64,000 nt of DNA from Pleionea sp. CnH1-48 (GCF_024124665.1 NZ_JAMXSB010000001.1:248001-312000); one strand, 5' to 3'; shown: positions 44,429-54,647, numbered from the stretch's first letter. Notes: generated by a model not told the origin, from the sequence alone. Translations and numbers: made by a program.

Positions 44429-44995
44429 ATGCCTTCATCTCCCGAAGAAATGGCAGCCAGTATGATTGCCAATATGCCAGAAAAAACTGGAAAGTCTTTA
44501 CCTCAATGGCTTGAGTTAACGCTAAAACAATCCTTCGAAAAACATGGCGAGTTAGTTAAGTGGCTGAAAACCGAACATGGTGTGACTCATGGATTTGCCA
44601 ATTTAATTGCTCATGAAACACGCGCTCAACGAGAAGGAAAAACCGATAGCGAAAGCGATCTGGTTGATGCGCAATATGCGGGTGCCAAAAGCGATCTGAA
44701 GCCTATTTATGATAAATTACAAAAAGCGCTAACAAAACTGGGAAAAGATGTAGAAGTCGCTCCCAAAAAATCCTATGTCAGCTTTCGCCGCAACAAGCAA
44801 TTTGCTTTGGTAAAAGCCTCAACAAAGACACGCGTTGATGTGGGCATTAACCTGAAAGAACACGAGACCACTGAACGCTTAGTGCTCTCTGGAAGCTTTA
44901 ATCAAATGGTTAGCCACAAGGTGAGCCTCACCAGTCCGAAAGAAGTCGATAAAGAACTGATTAGCTGGTTAAAAGAAGCTTACGAAGAGAGTTAA
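44429..44995 (+). CDS. DUF4287/DUF5655 family protein
   Basis: A protein of 188 residues. The N-terminal 75 residues fit DUF4287: EEMAASMIANMPEKTGKSLPQWLEL and the LKTEHGVTHGFANLIAHET motif. The C-terminal 110 residues fit DUF5655: LKPIYDKLQKALTKLG...PKKSYVSFRRNKQFALVK and TTERLVLSGSFNQMVSHKVSL. Both domains are widespread, soluble and of unknown function. AAGGA lies about eight bases before ATG. The gene is isolated, with a convergent neighbour and a hairpin behind it. Confidence 0.85.
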   Translation: MPSSPEEMAASMIANMPEKTGKSLPQWLELTLKQSFEKHGELVKWLKTEHGVTHGFANLIAHETRAQREGKTDSESDLVDAQYAGAKSDLKPIYDKLQKALTKLGKDVEVAPKKSYVSFRRNKQFALVKASTKTRVDVGINLKEHETTERLVLSGSFNQMVSHKVSLTSPKEVDKELISWLKEAYEES

Positions 44996-45007
44996 TGACA
45001 AGCCTGA

Positions 45008-45032
45008 CTTTGCGTTTTAAAAAGACGCAAAG
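45008..45032. terminator. Hairpin between convergent genes
   Basis: CTTTGCGT and ACGCAAAG (8 bp) with a T/A-rich loop, placed between the stops of the DUF4287 and DUF3995 genes. Confidence 0.5.
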
Positions 45033-45433
45033 CTAAAGGCTACACCCAGTGCCAAACAAAGTGGTGAATAAAGTAGTGAATCGAAGCGGGCAAACTTACC
45101 GCTTTTTTCGTGTTTAAAAAAACCTACAACATGAAAGTCGCCAATCGCTCGCAACATAAAAGCGGCGGCAGCAAAAAGCCCCATATACTGTAAGACATCG
45201 CCAAATCGACTACGAACAATATTGTCAAAGGTCAGGCCAAAAAATAACACTGCGAGCCCTAATATCAATATGCCGACAACGGCGGTAATTAACGCAGTTG
45301 GCTGAAAAATAGGTTCTCCATCAACAGTGGGGATTGCCGCTTCCAGACCCAATCGTCCACCAGCAGCCCAATAAAAATGCCATGAAGAAATGACGAACAA
45401 TAAAAATATAATCAGTATATACAACAACTGCAT
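45017..45433 (-). CDS. DUF3995 family membrane protein
   Basis: The start at ATG 45433 (MQLLYILIIFLLFVISSWHFYWAAGG) has CAGG seven bases upstream; 138 residues. Four membrane helices are visible: 1-22, 46-70, 84-103 and the last 20 residues. SWHFYWAAGGRLG, the ALITAVVGILILG helix and LRAIGDFHVVGFFK match DUF3995. Function is unknown. The longer reading from 45463 lacks a ribosome site. Confidence 0.8.
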   Translation of the reverse strand: MQLLYILIIFLLFVISSWHFYWAAGGRLGLEAAIPTVDGEPIFQPTALITAVVGILILGLAVLFFGLTFDNIVRSRFGDVLQYMGLFAAAAFMLRAIGDFHVVGFFKHEKSGKFARFDSLLYSPLCLALGVAFSFASF

Positions 45434-45526
45434 ACTACAACCTGAATAATAGGTGGTGGACAAAGACCATCAGCCACCAATGAAGACAGCGGTATATTAA
45501 ATCAGCAGTGCAACAAAACAAGTTGA

Positions 45527-45817
45527 ATATCACCAAAGTGGGGCAAATTTTGCATTATTTACGATCATATTCAAAGGAACGAGATACCTCAGAATAATCA
45601 ACCCGAACCATTTGCAGCACATATTAAACACCAGAATAACGCCCGAGATACCCTATTTACGCCAGTGCTCGTTGATGCCCCTCTCGAGGTTACAAATATC
45701 AAAGATTCAGCACCATTCGCCAAGCCAGAACGGGTATCTACAGGCACCAACAAAACCACGGCACCCAACAACATAATCGCTCATAAATATGACGCTTTAT
45801 CTAACGACTTCTTGTAA
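45527..45817 (+). pseudogene. Open frame without a usual start, possible gene remnant
   Basis: A 96-codon open stretch from after a TGA to TAA 45815-45817. It contains no ATG or ribosome site, yet its second half (FTPVLVDAPLEVTNIKDSA, then PFAKPERVSTGTNKTTAPNN) has protein-like composition, as in a linker or secreted segment. It may be the tail of a lost gene. A chance frame is quite possible. Confidence 0.25.
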
Positions 45818-45919
45818 AGGCTTTGGCAAATAGATGGAAGATAGCGACAAAGTTCGTGTTCTCTATGACAAAAACAACGCTTAAAAATACAACATGCTCT
45901 AGGGATTTAAGCATAAAAA

Positions 45920-46004
45920 ATCAGCGAAGAAGCCTTGGCACAGAACTCTCCGCTGATGTATAAAAAGGCCTAAGATCTGTTGGCACAAATCACTCCATGG
46001 CCTT
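45920..46004. other. Two consecutive hairpins with a shared loop motif
   Basis: Hairpin 1 is ATCAGCG...CGCTGAT (45920-45957); hairpin 2 is AAGGCC...GGCCTT (45965-46004). Both contain TTGGCACA in similar positions (45935 and 45980, 45 bp apart). A repeated motif in paired hairpins suggests a structured RNA or a duplicated element. Confidence 0.35.
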
Positions 46005-46393
46005 AAAAGTCGCGTTTTAAAACCAACGCTTCAGAGTTCACACTGCTACGAATCAATTCGTAAAACGGCAATCACTCTGTTGCGAAAGCCTGTTCATAGT
46101 AATAAAACCCTCTGAAAATCTCTTTCAAATATCCGCCTAAATCTATAAAAAAACGGACAAATTTTCTGATTCACTAGAATTCCCAGAATAAAACTAACAA
46201 TAATCTTACAAATTCAACAAATATGCTCAATAAACAACCAAAGCTATCCAAGTAGCCTCATGACCAGCCAAAAATTCCGTGATGTGTTTTTGTTATCCAT
46301 AAATGAAGTAGACAGACAAATTGACAGATTTGTGACTGCTATCACGATAATATTTTGGTAATAAACGATGACCTAAGCAGAATGTTGTAACAG

Positions 46394-46424
46394 AAAAAAG
46401 ACAAGCCACGCAAAAGCGAGGCTT
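46394..46424 (-). terminator. Terminator of the hybrid two-component gene
   Basis: AAGCC-A-CGC/GCG-A-GGCTT with an AAAA loop, followed on the minus strand by a run of T (complement of AAAAAA at 46394-46399). Confidence 0.75.
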
Positions 46425-46457
46425 ATTCAGGATTTGGACTTTTGTGGCAAAGAACCA

Positions 46458-49400
46458 CTAGCTTTCGCTATGATGAGGCACTTTGTGCTTTTGGTGATAC
46501 TGACGCGGTGTTAAACCATAATGCGCTTTGAAACAGGAGCTAAAATAGCTAGCGGACGAAAAGCCCACATCAAAAGCCACCTGTGAAATCTGTGCCCCCT
46601 CTTGCAGCAATGCAGCAGCTTTGCGAATACGAAACAGACGCACGTACTCTGGAATGCTCTGGTTTAACAGTGCTTTGATCTTGCGCTGCAGTTGGCTTTC
46701 ACTCACATTCATCAAATGACTTAAGAGGCCAGCATTCAATTCGGAATTGCTAAACTCCTGTTCCACGACTTGCTGCAACTGCTCAATAAAATGCTTGTCG
46801 CGAGAACGCAGTCCCACATAACTTGGCTCAGATGAATCTCCCACCTCTGTCTGCCAACGTTGACTGAGCAGTTTGCGAATACTTAACAGATTACGACATC
46901 GAAGCAACAGTTCCTGATGATCAAAAGGCTTCTCGATAAACTCATCGATTTCGGTACGCCATGCATCCATACGGCTCTCTTGATCCCCTTTCGCTGTCAA
47001 CAAAACAATGGGAATATGAGAGGTTCTAATGTCTTGTCGTAGGATCTGCGCAACTTCTAGCCCTGATTTGTTAGGCATCATCAGGTCAGTAATGATTAAG
47101 TCGGGTGTACTCTCAATTGCTTTCTGAACACCTTCTTGACCATCGACAGCCATTTCACAGTGGAATTTTGACCGCAAAATATTATGCAGATAAGACCGCA
47201 TTTCATGATGATCTTCAATCACTAGTACCTTTGGTAAGTCAGCAGCTTTATCTTCATTATCGGTATCAGCAGAAGCTTCAATTGAATGCGTCTGCAAAGC
47301 ATCCATTTCGATTCGAAGGCTATTGCCTGACTCAGTCCAATGTTCAAGCACTCCTGATCCAGGTTGAGACTGACAGGCAAAGGAAACTTCAAAACGACTA
47401 CCGACTTCTGGCTCACTGGTCAGCTGAATAGTACCATCACAAGCTTGGACCAACTCCTTGACTAAGGCCAGGCCAATGCCAGTACCAGACACACCACTGG
47501 CAGTCTGTTCTAGTCGCGTAAAACGTTCAAAGATTCGTTGTTGGTCATCAAGCTCAATGCCGCAACCCGTATCTTCAACAACCAAGTTCACTCTATTATT
47601 GTGTTGCTTTAATGAGACACGAATAACTCCGCCCGACTTGGTAAATTTCACCGCATTAGAAAGCAAATTAACCAGTATTTTTTCTGCGGAATCCTGCGGA
47701 ATTAAGATATATAACTCATCATCAACATCAATCTCCAAGTTGAGCTCATGGTCTGCAAACAATGAATTCATATTAACCAGGGTTTTATGAACCAGATGAC
47801 TCATATCGATCACGCTGGCTTCCATCTTAACCGCCGCATCCAAGCGCGAAACATCCAACAATTGCTCAACCATTCGCAACATGCGTTTAGCGTTATTAAC
47901 CACTGGGCTCAAAATCTCTCCCAACTCTTTGCGTTGTGCAGTCAGTTGGCTAAGAGGACCAATAATAAGCGTTAACGGCGTTCGAAATTCGTGAGAAATA
48001 TTAGCGAACATTACATTTTTTCGTTCAAGTAATGCTTCTATCGTTTGCTTTTGTTGCTCAATCTCCTGCGTTCGCTCTGATACCAGGTGCTTTAAGGTCG
48101 CTGTATGTTCATTCACTTTGCGCAACCGATAGCGCATCCAGCCATAAATGCCCAGCAGCAATAACAAGGCATAAGTGAGATAAGCCCACCAAGTTCGCCA
48201 AAGCGGAGGGTAAACCGTAATCTTGAGTTGTCGCTCAGGCCCCGACCAATTATTTTTATCGAGTGTTGCTTGTACGCGAAACAGATATTCCCCTTCTATA
48301 AGTCCTGTAAAAATAGCAAAGGTTTCTTGGTGAGTCGTTTCAATCCACTCGTCAAAAAAGCCATCTAAAGTGTATCGATAATATAAACTCTCTGGATGGT
48401 TAAGGTACATACCCGAAAAATCAACTTGCAACTTACTCCGTTGATATGGGAGCGTAATCGATTGAGTGTAGGTTATTTGCGCGTCCGCCGAAGCTTGCTC
48501 ACTCTTCAACAGATCCACATGACGTCCATTGATATCAAAGTCGACCAGATTCACTTCAATCGGTGGCCACGGCTTGGGCACAACATCCGCATCAATACGT
48601 ACCAAACGATCATCATAAGGCACCATCATCGTATTGCTCGCATCAAGCCAACGAAAGTTATAACTGTTATTTTTGAATACATCGTATTCGCTTAAATAAT
48701 AATGCAACAAGCGTTGATCTTTCTTGTAATAACGGCTCATATCGCCATCACTAACCAACCATACATCATCACCAGAATCGTATAAAACATCCGCTTTACG
48801 CTCCGTACGAAAACTCGATAAAACGGATAAATCATCGGTATTCAACTGATAAAATTCATGCTGTCGATGCAACCACAAAGTACCACCGTCACCAGCGCCA
48901 ACAATATCACACGTTCTCGACTGCTCTGGTAACGCATGAACTGTCACAGGCTCAAAGTGACCTTGTTGACTCAATTGATGTAACTGCCCCCGAAACGAAC
49001 ACATCCAAATCCCTTCACCAGCCTGCGCAACAGAAAATAACGTCGTATCGTCTGGGATGGTTTGGGTTAACTCGGTAACGGTATGAGTTTGCAAATCGAC
49101 TTCTATTAACACTCTACTGGAGTACAACCAAAGTTTGTCCTTGCCATCACGGTTCACAAAAAACATAAAGTTTTTGATCAAGGGATAACGCAGGCGTTTT
49201 GACAGATCGGCAACTAAAGTCACGGCATGACTCTGAGGATCATAATGATACAAAGAGCGTCCAGCGCCATAATAAGTAAAGTAAGAGCCCTGAGTGGGAT
49301 GAGAGATAACCGTTTCTATTACATCTCCCAACGACTGATGTTCAACCAGTTGGTGGTTGTTATCAAATCGATAACGTCCTTGAGGAGTAAAAATAATCGG

Positions 49401-50528
49401 TTGCTGCTCAAAATTGATATCCAAAACCTGACGCAGCTCAGTTTTATCTTTTAGCGAAAAAACTTCCACTCCTTTCATGGCGTGGTTAACGACCGAAATA
49501 CCGCTGTGTGTTGCTAACCAGATATCTCCATCTCGAGTTTTTAATATGTCAGAAACATTAGAACTTTGTAGCTTCAGCTTATCGCTCTTATCAATGCCAA
49601 AATAGCGAGACTCTAATGTTTCGGGATCAAGCAAACATAATGAGCCATTGTAGTTCCCCACCCATAACAATGAGTTATCGGCCATCAGTGCCGTGGTGGC
49701 ACTATTGCAGTCATACTTATCTTGCGGAGTTCCTTTTTTACGCACCCGTTGAAAACGTAGGGTGTTCAGATCCATAAAACCTAAGCCAGTATCATTAGCC
49801 AACCACAACTTATGCCCGTCCAAGTGCAAAGCATAAATGGCATTATCCATGACCGAATGAGGATCATTCTCGTCATGAACGAATCGTTGCATCGATTGAT
49901 CAACAGGATTGAAGTGAACCAGTCCCTGACCAGTACCCATCCATAAAGTACCATCGGGAGCCTCCACCATTTTGGTAAAGAAATTGGCGTAAAAAGCCGC
50001 CTCTGAATGTTCATCTTTATCCAGTATTTGCAAAAAGGTCTCTGTTTGCTTATCAAAACGATGCAACCCTTTGCGCGTTCCGAGCCATAACTGACCAGAG
50101 CGATCAACCAGTAGTCCGCGCACAGTGTTCGTTTGAAAGCTCGGTGTTACATCGGCAGAGTACTGCTTAAAATGACCACTGCGAGGAGAATAACGAAAAA
50201 CACCATCATTTTGTGTAGCGAACCAGAGATCTCCATTGGGCGTTTGAGCGATATCCCAAATAATGGCACTTTTCGATGCTTCAATCTGCTCAGAATAAAT
50301 AGCCTGGAATGACCGCCCGTTATAGCGATAGATACCCGAATCAGTGCCGATCCAAATCATTCCCTTTTCGTCTTGATACAAAGCTCGAATAATATTGGAA
50401 CCAAGACCATCTAATGTTGTGAAGTGCTTAAATACCAAAGTATCCATTGCCGGAAGTTGGGCCGAATGCGAAAAAGCCGAGCTGAGAAAACAGCTAAAAA
50501 CCAGTATAAAAAATAAGAAGCGCTTCAC
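46458..50528 (-). CDS. Hybrid two-component regulator: Reg_prop/Y_Y_Y sensor, histidine kinase, receiver, AraC output
   Basis: A protein of 1356 residues. Signal peptide (MKRFLFFILVFSCFLSSAFS), then about 700 residues of beta-propeller repeats (IRALYQDEKGMIWIGTDSGIYRY and many 'GxLWxGTxxGL' units). A Y_Y_Y domain and a membrane helix (WWAYLTYALLLLLGIYGW) precede a kinase with H-box ANISHEFRTPL and intact N and G boxes. A receiver domain follows with phospho-Asp in LIITDLMMPNKSG, and a C-terminal AraC helix-turn-helix ends it. All functions of a two-component pathway are in one chain, as in the polysaccharide-responsive HTCS regulators of Bacteroidetes. No polysaccharide-use genes are adjacent, so the ligand is unknown. 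Confidence 0.93.
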   Translation of the reverse strand: MKRFLFFILVFSCFLSSAFSHSAQLPAMDTLVFKHFTTLDGLGSNIIRALYQDEKGMIWIGTDSGIYRYNGRSFQAIYSEQIEASKSAIIWDIAQTPNGDLWFATQNDGVFRYSPRSGHFKQYSADVTPSFQTNTVRGLLVDRSGQLWLGTRKGLHRFDKQTETFLQILDKDEHSEAAFYANFFTKMVEAPDGTLWMGTGQGLVHFNPVDQSMQRFVHDENDPHSVMDNAIYALHLDGHKLWLANDTGLGFMDLNTLRFQRVRKKGTPQDKYDCNSATTALMADNSLLWVGNYNGSLCLLDPETLESRYFGIDKSDKLKLQSSNVSDILKTRDGDIWLATHSGISVVNHAMKGVEVFSLKDKTELRQVLDINFEQQPIIFTPQGRYRFDNNHQLVEHQSLGDVIETVISHPTQGSYFTYYGAGRSLYHYDPQSHAVTLVADLSKRLRYPLIKNFMFFVNRDGKDKLWLYSSRVLIEVDLQTHTVTELTQTIPDDTTLFSVAQAGEGIWMCSFRGQLHQLSQQGHFEPVTVHALPEQSRTCDIVGAGDGGTLWLHRQHEFYQLNTDDLSVLSSFRTERKADVLYDSGDDVWLVSDGDMSRYYKKDQRLLHYYLSEYDVFKNNSYNFRWLDASNTMMVPYDDRLVRIDADVVPKPWPPIEVNLVDFDINGRHVDLLKSEQASADAQITYTQSITLPYQRSKLQVDFSGMYLNHPESLYYRYTLDGFFDEWIETTHQETFAIFTGLIEGEYLFRVQATLDKNNWSGPERQLKITVYPPLWRTWWAYLTYALLLLLGIYGWMRYRLRKVNEHTATLKHLVSERTQEIEQQKQTIEALLERKNVMFANISHEFRTPLTLIIGPLSQLTAQRKELGEILSPVVNNAKRMLRMVEQLLDVSRLDAAVKMEASVIDMSHLVHKTLVNMNSLFADHELNLEIDVDDELYILIPQDSAEKILVNLLSNAVKFTKSGGVIRVSLKQHNNRVNLVVEDTGCGIELDDQQRIFERFTRLEQTASGVSGTGIGLALVKELVQACDGTIQLTSEPEVGSRFEVSFACQSQPGSGVLEHWTESGNSLRIEMDALQTHSIEASADTDNEDKAADLPKVLVIEDHHEMRSYLHNILRSKFHCEMAVDGQEGVQKAIESTPDLIITDLMMPNKSGLEVAQILRQDIRTSHIPIVLLTAKGDQESRMDAWRTEIDEFIEKPFDHQELLLRCRNLLSIRKLLSQRWQTEVGDSSEPSYVGLRSRDKHFIEQLQQVVEQEFSNSELNAGLLSHLMNVSESQLQRKIKALLNQSIPEYVRLFRIRKAAALLQEGAQISQVAFDVGFSSASYFSSCFKAHYGLTPRQYHQKHKVPHHSES

Positions 50529-50923
50529 GAATTGTTCATGACATTAAACTGAAAGGCCCATTATAGGCGAAAACAAACAAGGTTCCACTAGTGAGATATG
50601 ATTTATTAGAAAAAATGAATATTTCAATCCATCGCAGTCTTAACATCGTCGATAAAAGCGTCAGCAAGCTGCCTTTTTAGTCGATCGGTCAAGGACTTCA
50701 CTTAAAATCTCTTCCCTTTACAACACAAAATATAAGCCATAACGCAATACTCATATAAAGCATCAGAATCGATCTAACACAATAGAGATAGAGGTTGACT
50801 CTAATACCCATTTAATAGAAGCGATAACCACCACAGCATAGCAAAATCCCTCTGCTGTTCTACAATTTAATCACTAGCAGTGGCAGTCAACCACTTGAAA
50901 CTTTTGAACTCAAATTCGCCTAA
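50529..50923. other. Intergenic region between divergent signalling genes
   Basis: Nearly 400 bp that must hold two promoters. No confident -35/-10 pair was found. A 25-codon minus-strand frame with a ribosome site is listed separately. Confidence 0.4.
50624..50701 (-). CDS. Possible 25-residue small ORF
   Basis: Starts with GTG at 50701 preceded by GGGAAGAGA six bases upstream, directly after an in-frame TAA. It encodes MKSLTDRLKRQLADAFIDDV followed by KTAMD, an amphipathic helix with protein-like composition. Could be a real small protein, the end of a decayed gene or chance. Confidence 0.25.
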   Translation of the reverse strand: MKSLTDRLKRQLADAFIDDVKTAMD

Positions 50924-51115
50924 ATGAGCAGTATCATGGAATCACATAGCAGGCCAACTTTTACCTCCCCACTGGTTTCTTTAAAGACTGGACTTACCAG
51001 AAAATGTGTTGATGGCCGCCCTTCTCTCTCATCCACATCACAACCAGAGATTATCGTATCTAAGATAGCCGGACTGTCTAACCCGGATGAAGCAAAAGAG
51101 ACGGCCGATTCATGA
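50924..51115 (+). CDS. Small protein overlapping the hybrid kinase start
   Basis: 63 residues, Ser-rich and without a recognised domain ([19 protein letters not shown]...[12 protein letters not shown]). Its stop overlaps the start of the hybrid kinase by ATGA, so it could couple translation. An in-frame stop directly before the ATG excludes a longer N-terminus. It may be a degraded leader domain or a genuine small partner. Confidence 0.45.
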   Translation: MSSIMESHSRPTFTSPLVSLKTGLTRKCVDGRPSLSSTSQPEIIVSKIAGLSNPDEAKETADS

Positions 51116-53499
51116 ACGATATAACCACCGATCTACAACAGGCATACGAAAAAGAAAAGCTTGCACGAGAAGAAGCAGAAGCGCTGCTAAAGAGTAAAAG
51201 TGACGAGCTCTATCGATCTAATGCTCAACTGCGTGAATTAGCAGAACAGTTAGAAGATACGGTCAAAGAAAGAACACGCGAGTTAACAGAAGCACGAGAC
51301 GAAGCCATAGAAAACGCTCAATCCAAAAACAACTTTCTTGCCAACATGAGCCATGAGCTGCGCACTCCGATGAATGGCGTACTTGGGATGTTGCATCTGT
51401 TGAATAATAGCCAACTGAATGCGCAACAGCGCAAGTTTCTAAATACAGCGAAACAGTCTGGCGAATTACTGATGCTTCTCATAAACGATATTCTTGATTT
51501 TACCAAACTGGAAGCACAAAAAATCTCGCTCGAATCAATCCCTTTTAATCCTCTGGAATTAATTGAGATTACAACAGAGACCTTTGCCAACGATGCTTTT
51601 CGCAAAAGTGTCGAACTCGTCTGCCGCTCAAACCACAGCATGCCTAAACGACTGCTTGGCGATCCTACGCGAATACAACAAATACTCACCAACCTGATAT
51701 CCAACGCCATCAAGTTTACCGAAAGCGGTGATGTCACCGTCAGCTGTGATTACCAAGATGAGACGTTTATTTTTTCGGTTAAAGACACGGGCATAGGAAT
51801 GACCTCGAAACAGCAGGCCTGTATCTTTAACGAGTTTACCCAGGCGGATGAAACCACAACACGAAAGTACGGTGGCACCGGCTTAGGCCTAGCAATATGT
51901 AAGCGTCTTGCCGATGTTATGCAAGGCGACATCATTGTCGAAAGCCAAAAAGGCAAAGGGAGTTACTTTAAAGTCTGCTTACCACTGCACATCCATGAAA
52001 AAGCCTCAACACAGTATGATATTCCATCTCTACTGGCAGAGAAGCGCATTCTTGTTGCTGAAGACAATCAAGCTTGTTCTGATGTTATCAGCCAACTACT
52101 CGATGCCTGGGGAATTCACGGATACCACCGAGTCTATACGGCGACGGATCTGGTCAACGATATTATATGTACCGAAGCGCGTCATTGCCCATTTGATATT
52201 GTTATTCTCGATGTCGAAATGCTCAGTGACCGAAATTTAAATCTTCGCGAATATGTAGAAAGCCACGATGCTTCGGGCAAAACCAAATACATTTTGCTGA
52301 CTCAACAGGTCCATCTTAAATCGCCAAACAACAAAGAGTACTGGATAAATAAGCCAATAAAACATTCTGAGCTTTATAACGCCTTACTGCACTTTACTAA
52401 CAAAGCAGCGGCTTTATCAAAACGTCAGGCCAGTGTAAAACCAGCCAACTACTCATTCTCTAACAAACAGCTTTTGCTGGTCGAAGACAATATTGTCAAT
52501 CAAGAAGTCGCACTGAATATGCTCCAACATGTAGGCTTTAATGTGACCGTTGTTAACAATGGTCTCGAGGCCTACCAAATCGTTCAACAAAAAAGCTTTG
52601 ATATTATTCTGATGGATATTCAGATGCCCGTTATGGACGGAATAGAAGCCGCAAAAAAAATACGCGCTCTAGGTATTCATTTCGAAAAAACACCGATCTT
52701 TGCCATGACCGCCCATGCACTAACTGGCGACCGAGAAAAAAGCATCGACGCGGGCATGAATGAACATATCACTAAACCCATCAACCCCAGTACCCTGTTT
52801 GATAAAATTAGCCAATACATGCCCTCTGATGAGGTGAGCAATACTTTGGAGTCTAAAGATCCCTCCGCAAATAACACAGAGACACTGCCAGAAATTTGTG
52901 ATGTCGATGTAGAAGATGCATTAGCCCGTGTACGAGGAAACTGGCCAGCGCTTAAAAAGATTTTGCTCTCCTTTGCAGAACAGCATCACGATGATGCAAA
53001 CAAGTTACAAAACTTGATTGAGAACAAACAAATCGACAGTGCCATACATCTATCTCACACCCTAAAAGGCAGTAGCGCCAATGTTGGAGCTAACGCTATA
53101 TCAAGACAAGCGAGAAAAATAGAAGCGAGTCTCAAATCCGACGATCACAAAGCCGCTCTACTGCAGTTAGCTCCGCTATCCAGCAGTATAGAAAAAACCA
53201 TGAACTCAATCTTGTTGCTAAAAGATAAGAATGACTCTAACGAAGCGCTAGAAGAACTCGATCTCGCAAAAATACAAGAAGTCAAAAACCTGTTGTTGCT
53301 GCTTAAAGAAAGTATGTTTTCTGATCTTGGTAGAGCCCAGGACCTGCTCAAGATCGTATTGTCACTTTGTTATAAGAGTGAAGCACGAGTGCCAGCAGAA
53401 AGTATAGATGAAGCCCTGTGCCAGTTCGACTTCGATAAAACCAGCCAAAGAATTGACCAGCTTGTGGAGCAACTGGAAGATTTAGAAAGAGAACAATAA
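51112..53499 (+). CDS. Cytoplasmic hybrid histidine kinase with two receivers and HPt domain
   Basis: A protein of 795 residues with no membrane segment. A coiled coil (about 10-70) leads to the kinase with His81 in [12 protein letters not shown], then an ATP-binding domain ([29 protein letters not shown]). Receiver 1 (about 313-430) has a phosphoacceptor-like Asp in VILDVEM but is divergent. Receiver 2 (about 460-575) is canonical ([22 protein letters not shown]). An HPt domain (about 605-705) carries His in [14 protein letters not shown]. No sensory domain is seen, so the signal may come from a partner. The response regulator 4 bp downstream is the likely last step. Confidence 0.92.
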   Translation: MNDITTDLQQAYEKEKLAREEAEALLKSKSDELYRSNAQLRELAEQLEDTVKERTRELTEARDEAIENAQSKNNFLANMSHELRTPMNGVLGMLHLLNNSQLNAQQRKFLNTAKQSGELLMLLINDILDFTKLEAQKISLESIPFNPLELIEITTETFANDAFRKSVELVCRSNHSMPKRLLGDPTRIQQILTNLISNAIKFTESGDVTVSCDYQDETFIFSVKDTGIGMTSKQQACIFNEFTQADETTTRKYGGTGLGLAICKRLADVMQGDIIVESQKGKGSYFKVCLPLHIHEKASTQYDIPSLLAEKRILVAEDNQACSDVISQLLDAWGIHGYHRVYTATDLVNDIICTEARHCPFDIVILDVEMLSDRNLNLREYVESHDASGKTKYILLTQQVHLKSPNNKEYWINKPIKHSELYNALLHFTNKAAALSKRQASVKPANYSFSNKQLLLVEDNIVNQEVALNMLQHVGFNVTVVNNGLEAYQIVQQKSFDIILMDIQMPVMDGIEAAKKIRALGIHFEKTPIFAMTAHALTGDREKSIDAGMNEHITKPINPSTLFDKISQYMPSDEVSNTLESKDPSANNTETLPEICDVDVEDALARVRGNWPALKKILLSFAEQHHDDANKLQNLIENKQIDSAIHLSHTLKGSSANVGANAISRQARKIEASLKSDDHKAALLQLAPLSSSIEKTMNSILLLKDKNDSNEALEELDLAKIQEVKNLLLLLKESMFSDLGRAQDLLKIVLSLCYKSEARVPAESIDEALCQFDFDKTSQRIDQLVEQLEDLEREQ

Positions 53500-53502
53500 C
53501 CT

Positions 53503-54636
53503 ATGCCAGACACGCCCAAAGAAAAAATACTGATTGTCGATGACAGTTCTGAAGACTTACGCATTGCACTTGAGTTTTTGAAAGAAGACTACGCCGTAAC
53601 CGCCGCAACTTCCGGTGAAATGGCCGTAAAAATGGCCACAGCAGATGAACCGCCAACGGTGATATTAATGGACGTTAACATGCCACAAATGAGTGGATAT
53701 GAAGCTTGTGAGCAGATAAAAAAACATAATGATGACATCAGTATTATATTTGTTTCTGGCAATGAATCCACCGAAGAAATTTTGCAAGGATATTCTGCGG
53801 GAGGTATGGACTATGTGGTCAAGCCCTTCTCTCCTGCCGTACTTAGCCACAAAATTCAACATGCTTTAAAAATCCATAATGAACGCACCCACCTCCATGA
53901 AGCTAAAGATAAAGCTAACGAAATAGCCATGACCGCTTTATGCAGTTCTGGAGAATTAAGTGTTGTACTCAACTTTCTGCGCGAAAGTGTCGCCATTGAT
54001 AACTTGCAAAGCTTGGCTCATGGACTGATAGATGCCACTAAAGAATATGGGTTAGAGAGCAGCATTCAGATCCGCTGTCATCAAAATGATATCAACTTAA
54101 GTGATAGTGGCGAAGTTTCTCCCGTCGAACTTGAGCTGCTCAATCGAATAAAAGAAACCTATGAACGTTTCTTTCAATTCGGTAAGCGCCTTTTTATCAA
54201 CTATAAAGACATTACTCTATTGATCAAAAATATGCCAACAGATGATACTCGAGAAGGACGGCTAAAAGACTATCTAATGACGCTCATCGAGTGTGCCTCG
54301 CTTAAGAAGGAACGCCTGGAATCCATTAAAAGAAATACTGAAAACGTATCAAAAGAACTTATTGAACTGGTAAAAGACACCGAGCTCACATTGCAGTTTT
54401 TTCGTACCGCCAATAAAGAGCAAAAAGAAAAAAGCGTTGAAATCATGGATAACATGAAGCGCGAGTTTGAAGGAGTAATGTCGGAACTTCACCTTACAGA
54501 AAATCAGGAAAATAAAATACTAAACATCTATAACCAGGCAATCGACGATTTTCTATCAGTTTTTGAGGACAGCCTAAAAACTGACGCACAGCTTAAACGT
54601 ATTTTGGTTAAGCTGGCTCAGTTAAAAAACAAATAA
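53503..54636 (+). CDS. Response regulator with an unrecognised C-terminal region
   Basis: A protein of 377 residues. Residues 7-125 are a receiver (KILIVDDSSED, Asp57 in ILMDVNMPQMSG, Lys107 in VVKPFSP). Residues about 125-260 may be a globular domain: an EIAMTALCSSGELSVVLNFL segment like that in some receiver-linked sensor proteins, then a FFQFGKRLFINYKDITLLIKNM strand-rich part. The last 100 residues are coiled-coil helices. No DNA-binding, GGDEF, EAL or enzyme signature is present. It forms an operon with the hybrid kinase (3 bp apart), so output is probably by protein contact. Confidence 0.8.
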   Translation: MPDTPKEKILIVDDSSEDLRIALEFLKEDYAVTAATSGEMAVKMATADEPPTVILMDVNMPQMSGYEACEQIKKHNDDISIIFVSGNESTEEILQGYSAGGMDYVVKPFSPAVLSHKIQHALKIHNERTHLHEAKDKANEIAMTALCSSGELSVVLNFLRESVAIDNLQSLAHGLIDATKEYGLESSIQIRCHQNDINLSDSGEVSPVELELLNRIKETYERFFQFGKRLFINYKDITLLIKNMPTDDTREGRLKDYLMTLIECASLKKERLESIKRNTENVSKELIELVKDTELTLQFFRTANKEQKEKSVEIMDNMKREFEGVMSELHLTENQENKILNIYNQAIDDFLSVFEDSLKTDAQLKRILVKLAQLKNK

Positions 54637-54647
54637 CACCTTTAACT

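Larger units (their letters stand above)
45434..46393. other. Gene-poor kilobase
   Basis: Apart from the open remnant at 45527-45817 and the hairpins at 45920-46004, I see no convincing gene in nearly 1 kb. The region has many stop codons in all frames, short palindromes (e.g. ACGAATCAATTCGT near 46052) and AT-rich stretches. Confidence 0.5.
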
